From positions 1-36,239 of the forward strand of contig LMAD01000023.1 in the NCBI GenBank assembly GCA_001443545.1: 36,239 bases of DNA, given 5' to 3'. Shown here in pieces: positions 31,510-36,239 of this stretch. Under the pieces are notes generated by a model. It ran no database searches. It saw only the letters and a program-made list of their open reading frames with translations, and was not told where the DNA came from. The DNA is from Acidimicrobiaceae bacterium RAAP-2. GTDB lineage: Bacteria > Actinomycetota > Acidimicrobiia > Acidimicrobiales > RAAP-2. A program made the position numbers and the translations under genes. Numbering within the stretch: position 1 is the first letter of the stretch; each line of letters begins with the position of its first letter.

Positions 31510-33974
31510 CAGGGAATGATGTTGACCAGTCGAGGTGCCCGCGCGACGATACGCGTCGGTGTGACGCCACCGAGGTACTCGCGCACGGTCTCGTCGGCGA
31601 GCGCGGCGGCAATCGCCGCCTCGTCGCTGAGGTCGACTCGGACCTCGAGTCGCGCTCGGACCTTGCCGTTCACCTGCACCACCATGGTGACCGTCTCTTC
31701 GAGAACCAGACCCGAGTCGGCGACGGGCCACGCCTGGGCGTGGACCGATGGTTCGCCCGGGTGACGAATCTCCCACAGTTCGGCCGCGACGTGCGGGGCT
31801 ATCGGTGCGATCACGCGCACGATCACGTCGATCGCCTCATCGAAAACTGCGCGGTCGACGCCCTCGTCATGAGCCCATTTCGAGACCGTGTTCAAGAGCT
31901 CCATCACGGCCGCCACCGCCGTGTTGTAACTCCACCGATCAAGGTCAGCGGTGACTCGATTGATAGTTCGGTGAACGGCCTGCTCGATGGGGCGATCGCG
32001 CGCGTCGTCGCGTGGCCGATCGACCAGGTTCGGGTCGAGCGCGAGCCGATAGATGCGGTCCAGGAATCGTGCGCAACCCTCGATTACGTCGTCGGTCTGC
32101 GACGTCCAGTCAACGTCATCGGCCGGTGGGCCGACGAAGAGGTGAAAGACCCGAAGCGCGTCGGCGCCGACTCGGTCGAAGTACTGCTCGGGGGCGATCA
32201 GGTTCCCCTTCGACTTGGACATCTTTGACCCGTCGAGACGGATCATGCCCTGCGTGAAGAGTCGGGTGAACGGCTCGCGCACCAAGCCGGGGGCCAGACC
32301 GATATCGACGAGCGCCTTGAGATAGAAACGGGCGTAGAGCAAGTGCAATATTGCGTGTTCGATTCCACCGATGTACTGGTCGACGGGCATCCACTTGGCT
32401 GCTTCGACGGGGTCGAAGGGGCGGTTCGGCGTGAACGGATCGGTGTAGCGCAAGAAGTACCACGACGAATCGGTGAAGGTGTCCATCGTGTCGGCCTCAC
32501 GACGAGCCGGTCCCCCGCAGACCGGGCAGGTGGTGTCTCGAAACGCCGCGTGGGTCGCGAGCGGTGATTGGCCGTTTCGATCCATTACCACGTCGTCGGG
32601 CGCGACGATCGGCAACTGCTCCTCGGGGACGGGCACGACGCCACACACATCGCAGTAGACGACTGGGATTGGACAGCCCCAGAATCGTTGGCGCGATACC
32701 AACCAGTCACGCAGACGGTAGTTGACGGTGACCACGCCGCGCGCCCGCTCCGTGAGGAACGACGTCGCCGCAGGCTTCGCCTCGGCGACGGACATTCCAT
32801 CGAGAAAGCCCGAGTTGACGTGACGCCCTTCACCGACGTAGGCCCCGTCACCGGCCCCCTCCGGTCGCTCCACCGTCTGGATCACCGGGAGTCCGTAGGC
32901 TCGCGCGAAGGCGAGGTCTCGTTCGTCTTCGCCCGGAACGGCCATGATCGCGCCGGTGCCATACGTGCCGAGCACGTAGTCCGCGACGTAGATCGGCACG
33001 GCGTTTCCGGTGAACGGATTCACCACGTAGCGTCCGGTGAATGCACCGCGCTTGGTCAGACCCACCCCGCTGTCCGAAGACGCCGTTCGCTCAACCTCGC
33101 TCGCCGAGGTCGCCCGCGCCACCAAATCAGCGACGGCGCTGCGTTGCTCGTCGGTCGTCAGCTCGTCGAGCATCGGGTGTTCAGGCGCCACGACCGCGTA
33201 CGTGATTCCGAATCCGGTGTCCGGACGCGTCGTGAACACGCGCACCGCCAGCGATGGGTCATCCGCGACGACGAGGTCGAATTCGACGCCTTCACTGCGT
33301 CCGATCCAATTTCGTTGCATGGTCTTGACCCGCTCGGGCCACTCGAGGGTGTCGAGGTCGGTGAGAAGTTCATCGGCGTACGCGGTGATCTTGAAGAACC
33401 ACTGCTCGAGGTTTCGGCGCTCGACGACGTCACCGGAGCGCTCACAGGTCCCGTCGGCGAGCACTTGTTCGTTGGCGAGCACCGTCGCGCACCCCGGGCA
33501 CCAGTTCACCGGTGCTTCGGCCCGGTACGCGAGTCCGGCCCGTAGGAAGGCGAGGAAGATCATCTGCGAGTACTTCATGTACTGCGGATCGTGGCTCATG
33601 ACCTCGCGGCGCCAGTCGTAGACGGCGCCGAGCCGCTGAACCGAACGTTTCAACTCCGCCATCCGGGCTTCCGTGAAGATGCGCGGGTGGCTACCGGCCT
33701 TGATGGCGGCGTTTTCGGCCGGCAAGCCGAACGAGTCGAAGCCGAACGGCGAGAGGACCGCCTTGCCCCGCATCGTCTGGTAGCGAACCACGAGGTCACC
33801 GAAGGTGTAGTTGCGCACGTGTCCCTGGTGCGCGGCCCCCGACGGATACGGGTACATGCACAGGGCGTAGTACCGTTCCCGCGGATCGTCGTTGTCAACG
33901 TCGTAGGTGCCCTCGAGTCGCCAACGTTCTTGCCACTTGGCTTCTACAGATCGGACGTCAAAGGGGCGGGCCAT
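31509..33974 (-). CDS. leuS: Leucyl-tRNA synthetase
   Basis: Class I synthetase charging tRNA-Leu, 821 residues. The N-terminus is KWQERWRLEGTYDV, the HIGH-type motif is PYPSGAAHQGHVRNY (about 38-50, GHVRN), and the editing domain contains the TTRPDTGFGITY motif (about 250). A zinc-binding segment CDVCGVVP...CPVCGG lies near 440-490, and the KMSKS loop is exact in DGSKMSKSKGN (about 570). The C-terminus has the MVVQVNGKVRA motif. TAGAAT lies exactly 6 bases before the ATG, so the mRNA is leaderless and no T-box can be present. Confidence 0.97.
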   Translation of the reverse strand: MARPFDVRSVEAKWQERWRLEGTYDVDNDDPRERYYALCMYPYPSGAAHQGHVRNYTFGDLVVRYQTMRGKAVLSPFGFDSFGLPAENAAIKAGSHPRIFTEARMAELKRSVQRLGAVYDWRREVMSHDPQYMKYSQMIFLAFLRAGLAYRAEAPVNWCPGCATVLANEQVLADGTCERSGDVVERRNLEQWFFKITAYADELLTDLDTLEWPERVKTMQRNWIGRSEGVEFDLVVADDPSLAVRVFTTRPDTGFGITYAVVAPEHPMLDELTTDEQRSAVADLVARATSASEVERTASSDSGVGLTKRGAFTGRYVVNPFTGNAVPIYVADYVLGTYGTGAIMAVPGEDERDLAFARAYGLPVIQTVERPEGAGDGAYVGEGRHVNSGFLDGMSVAEAKPAATSFLTERARGVVTVNYRLRDWLVSRQRFWGCPIPVVYCDVCGVVPVPEEQLPIVAPDDVVMDRNGQSPLATHAAFRDTTCPVCGGPARREADTMDTFTDSSWYFLRYTDPFTPNRPFDPVEAAKWMPVDQYIGGIEHAILHLLYARFYLKALVDIGLAPGLVREPFTRLFTQGMIRLDGSKMSKSKGNLIAPEQYFDRVGADALRVFHLFVGPPADDVDWTSQTDDVIEGCARFLDRIYRLALDPNLVDRPRDDARDRPIEQAVHRTINRVTADLDRWSYNTAVAAVMELLNTVSKWAHDEGVDRAVFDEAIDVIVRVIAPIAPHVAAELWEIRHPGEPSVHAQAWPVADSGLVLEETVTMVVQVNGKVRARLEVRVDLSDEAAIAAALADETVREYLGGVTPTRIVARAPRLVNIIP

Positions 33975-33980
33975 CTCGAC

Positions 33981-33986
33981 ATTCTA
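33981..33986 (-). promoter_or_regulatory. -10 element of leuS (leaderless)
   Basis: TAGAAT on the minus strand, 6 bases before the leuS ATG. It is preceded by TCCC, as in the ABC exporter promoter. Confidence 0.6.
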
Positions 33987-34000
33987 GGGAGCGACGAGCC

Positions 34001-34006
34001 TAACCT
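34001..34006 (+). promoter_or_regulatory. -10 element of the alpha/beta hydrolase gene
   Basis: TAACCT, 22 bases before ATG 34029. This leaves a leader of about 15 bases that carries GAGG, so this gene has an ordinary ribosome binding site. Two GTG codons at 34008 and 34011 lie even closer; 34011 is in frame and is an alternative start. Confidence 0.4.
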
Positions 34007-34028
34007 CGTGGTGAAAGTCGAGGCCACC

Positions 34029-34718
34029 ATGACCGAACCAACCTACGTCCTCGTCCACGGCGCCTGGCACGGTGCCTGGTCGTGGCGATTACTGACCAAC
34101 GAGTTCGACCGACGCGGGGTCGTGTGGCGTACCCTCGACCTACCGAGTGCGCACGACCTCGGCGACGGCACCAGCGATCTTGAATCTGACGTCGAAGCCG
34201 TCCGCACCGTCGCGGAGGACGAAGGGCCGGTGGTGCTCGTCGGACACAGTTACGCCGGCGCGGTCATCGCCGAGGCGAGCGGTCGATTGACCAACGTCGC
34301 CGGTCTGGTCTTCATCGCCGCCCTGATACCGGCGGTTGCTCAGAGCGCCACCGACGTCTCGCGTCTCGGCGGTATTCGTACCGATTTAGACGCCGCGATG
34401 GTGGTAGACGGGGCCCGACTGCGTCTCGACCCATTGAAGGTTGCCAGAGCGCTCTACGGCGACTGTGACGATCGCGTGGCCAGCGACGCCGTCGCCCGAC
34501 TCGGCACCCAAACCCTGGCTAGTTTCCGCTCGAGACGAATCACGCCCGACGCCAACGTGACCCGTCACTACATCAGGTGCACGAAGGACCGCGCGATCGA
34601 CCCGTCGCTCCAAACATTGATGGCCGAGGTGTGCCACACGTCGATTGACCTGGCCAGCGATCACTCCCCCTTTCTCTCCCACGTGACGGAATGTGCCGAC
34701 GCCATCGTCAGTCAATGA
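34029..34718 (+). CDS. Alpha/beta hydrolase, methylesterase/hydroxynitrile lyase-like
   Basis: Small cytoplasmic alpha/beta hydrolase, 229 residues. The N-terminus has YVLVHGAWHGAWSW (oxyanion loop), the nucleophile elbow is VGHSYAG (about 79-85), the acid is likely the Asp in RCTKDRAIDP (about 185), and the His lies in SDHSPFLSH (about 213). This pattern is that of plant-methylesterase-like and EstC-like bacterial esterases; the substrate is unknown. ATG 34029 follows GAGG at 5 bases and the family begins there. An in-frame start further upstream, at 33591, lies inside leuS and was rejected. The gene is divergent from leuS, and a tRNA follows 34 bases after its stop. Confidence 0.86.
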   Translation: MTEPTYVLVHGAWHGAWSWRLLTNEFDRRGVVWRTLDLPSAHDLGDGTSDLESDVEAVRTVAEDEGPVVLVGHSYAGAVIAEASGRLTNVAGLVFIAALIPAVAQSATDVSRLGGIRTDLDAAMVVDGARLRLDPLKVARALYGDCDDRVASDAVARLGTQTLASFRSRRITPDANVTRHYIRCTKDRAIDPSLQTLMAEVCHTSIDLASDHSPFLSHVTECADAIVSQ

Positions 34719-34752
34719 GCAATCGACGAACTGCTACGATTATCTGACCGTT

Positions 34753-34825
34753 GGGGGTATAGCTCAGTTGGTAGAGCGCTTGACTGGCAGTCAAGAGGTC
34801 AGGGGTTCGAATCCCCTTACCTCCA
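34753..34825 (+). tRNA. tRNA-Ala (GGC)
   Basis: A 73-base cloverleaf. The acceptor stem GGGGGTA pairs with TACCTCC and includes the G3-U70 wobble that marks alanine tRNAs. The anticodon arm CTTGA-CTGGCAG-TCAAG gives anticodon GGC, and the T arm is AGGGG-TTCGAAT-CCCCT with discriminator A. A TACGAT (34735-34740) upstream may be its -10. Its 3' half (34791-34825) is also the antisense coding end of the serine recombinase, and it is probably the attachment site of that element. Confidence 0.98.
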
Positions 34826-36239
34826 CCGACCGGGACGGTGCGCGAACCGCATCGCCCGCCATGGCGTCGCCAGCCAAAGGCACGCGAAAGACGGGCTGAA
34901 TGGCGTTGCGGCTGTCTACACGAATTTCGTGGATGAGGGCTTGTAGGAGTGATTTAACCACGGCTGGTGAGCCTTCGGCGATGGCCTCGTTCACTCGGTC
35001 GCGCAGTGTCGCGAGTTCCTCGGGCGACGCACACGTGATGTCGGCCTGTTCCATCTCCTCGTTCAGTTCTTCGCGGCGGGCTCGAAGAACGGTGGCGCGA
35101 GTGGCGAGTTCCTTCACTCGTTCGCCGCAGAGTGCTTCGGGCATGGAACCCGACTCGAAGGCTCGAAGATAGCGATCAACGCTGGCGTCGACCTTCGCGA
35201 GTTCATTAGAGACGGCCAGGAGTTCGTCGTCGTGACGCGAATGACCATCGCGGGCTTGGTGCTGTGCTTCGCCAACGGCAGCGCGAAAGAGGTCCGAGTC
35301 CTCGTAGGCGGCGAGGAGCGACTCGATGATGGCGCTATCGAGCACCTCGGCGGGCAGCCGGTCAGCGTTACAGGTCTTGGTGCCGTAGCGCTGGCGCGAA
35401 CCGCAGGTGTAATAGCGATAGGTCTCGTTGCGACCGGTCGCTCGCGTGCCACTGAAGCGCTGGCCGCAGTTGTTGCAGACCACGAGTCCGGTGAGCAGGT
35501 AGTCCGAGGCGTTGGTGGCGCGCTTGGCGCTGTCTTCTGCGCGCTCGTCGAGGATCACCTGCGCCGCGTCGAAGAGTTCTTCGTCGACGAGGGCTGGATG
35601 ACTACCGTCGCACCACCCGTCGCGGTAGCGGACCTGGCCGAGGTAGACCCGACTGCGCAGCACCGTGAGGACCGACTTGAAGGACCAGGACTTGCCCGAG
35701 CGGGTCACGAGGCCCGCCGCGTTCAGCCAGTTGGCGATGGCGTGACTGCCGAGGTGCTGGTTGGCGTAGAGGTCGAAGAGCACCGGCACGAGCGGTGCCT
35801 CGGACTCGTCCACGCTGAGACGACCCTCGCCCTTCACCGCGCGGTAGCCGTAGGGGGCGACGCCGCCACACCAGCCACCGAGGCTCGCCTTGCGGTCCAT
35901 GCCCGCGATTACGCGGTCGATGATCGTGGCGCGCTCGAACTCGGCGAAGACGCCGAGCATCTGAACCATCATGCGACCAGCCGGTGACGTGGTGTCGAAG
36001 GGTTCGGTCGCCGAGCGAAAGCCCACGTTCACCCCGTCGAGGGTTTCGAGTATCTCGGCGAGCCCGCGCACGCTGCGCGACAGTCGGTCCACACGATAGA
36101 CGAGCAGGAGATCGAACTTTCTGGCCTTCGCGGCGCGAAGCGCACCGTTGAGTCCGGGGCGCTCTAGCTTCGCGCCTGACATCTGGTCGGTGAAGGTGGA
36201 CACCAGTTCCCAGTCCTCTTGGCTCGCGACGTAGTTGCT
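34791..36239 (-). CDS. Large serine recombinase, partial (N-terminus beyond right edge)
   Basis: Site-specific recombinase/integrase of the large serine family, at least 482 residues visible. The frame stays open to 36239; the stretch before GTG 36203 (YVASQEDWELVS) aligns with the resolvase domain, so the true start and the catalytic Ser are outside the window. Visible parts are: rest of the resolvase domain (LLVYRVDRLSRSVRGLAEIL, AGRMMVQMLGVFAEFERATI), recombinase domain (GVAPYGYR...ANWLNAAGLVTRSGKSW), zinc ribbon (CNNCG...YYTCGSR...C), and a coiled coil (ELLAVSNELAKVDASVDRYL). The last 11 codons (VEVRGFEPLTS) are the antisense of tRNA-Ala, so the stop lies inside the tRNA gene. Confidence 0.93.
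   Translation of the reverse strand, partial: SNYVASQEDWELVSTFTDQMSGAKLERPGLNGALRAAKARKFDLLLVYRVDRLSRSVRGLAEILETLDGVNVGFRSATEPFDTTSPAGRMMVQMLGVFAEFERATIIDRVIAGMDRKASLGGWCGGVAPYGYRAVKGEGRLSVDESEAPLVPVLFDLYANQHLGSHAIANWLNAAGLVTRSGKSWSFKSVLTVLRSRVYLGQVRYRDGWCDGSHPALVDEELFDAAQVILDERAEDSAKRATNASDYLLTGLVVCNNCGQRFSGTRATGRNETYRYYTCGSRQRYGTKTCNADRLPAEVLDSAIIESLLAAYEDSDLFRAAVGEAQHQARDGHSRHDDELLAVSNELAKVDASVDRYLRAFESGSMPEALCGERVKELATRATVLRARREELNEEMEQADITCASPEELATLRDRVNEAIAEGSPAVVKSLLQALIHEIRVDSRNAIQPVFRVPLAGDAMAGDAVRAPSRSVEVRGFEPLTS

Overview
The window reads as a stretch of chromosome from a high-GC actinobacterium, tentatively an Acidimicrobiia-like lineage. The evidence is dense high-GC coding, frequent GTG starts, start/stop overlaps of the ATGA or GTGA type, and a gene neighbourhood (rpsT-holA, lepA, hrcA-dnaJ-rsmE-phoH-ybeY-corC-era, recO-uppS, glyS, dnaG) that in mycobacteria is spread over one broad syntenic region. 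The lineage call below phylum level is a guess.

Layout. Positions 1-1973 are the visible edge of an integrated element. A visibly lower-GC hypothetical gene runs off the left edge, and a tyrosine integrase lies just inside the 3' end of a CAU-anticodon tRNA (1974-2046). Positions 2047-34752 are ordinary chromosome. This part holds an esterase, tRNA-Asn, a small divergent sigma-70 factor behind dnaG, and a DrrAB-like ABC exporter with a hotdog thioesterase. It continues with the minus-strand operon uppS-membrane protein-recO-phr-hemW-glyS, dinG and a TSUP permease, then the long minus-strand run lepA-[CIRCE]-hrcA-dnaJ-rsmE-hit-phoH-ybeY-corC-era. After these come rpsT facing holA-folP-cnoX-trxA, an APH-type kinase with a PAC2 protein, a YgjP-like metallopeptidase, leuS, and an alpha/beta hydrolase. 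From tRNA-Ala(GGC) at 34753-34825 to the right edge lies a large serine recombinase, cut by the window end. Its last codons lie inside the tRNA gene. It marks a second, independent element.

The core genes cover primer synthesis and replication (dnaG, holA, dinG), repair (recO, phr), translation and ribosome maturation (glyS, leuS, rpsT, lepA, era, ybeY, rsmE), protein quality control (hrcA, dnaJ, trxA, cnoX) and cell-wall lipid carrier synthesis (uppS). Many genes overlap by 1-14 bases and three convergent pairs overlap at their stop codons, so the chromosome is very compact.

The most notable signals are four. (1) A TANNNT -10 hexamer sits almost exactly 6 bases before the start codon of at least seven genes, which implies leaderless mRNAs. 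(2) The sole dihydropteroate synthase here has the FolP2-type substrate loop. (3) Both flanking recombinases have unusual ends: one has an in-frame amber codon after a well-initiated leader, and the other takes its C-terminus from a tRNA gene. (4) Two tandem thioredoxin paralogues carry near-identical promoters. I did not find a convincing new defence or biosynthetic system; the parts of the two elements that could hold cargo lie outside the window.
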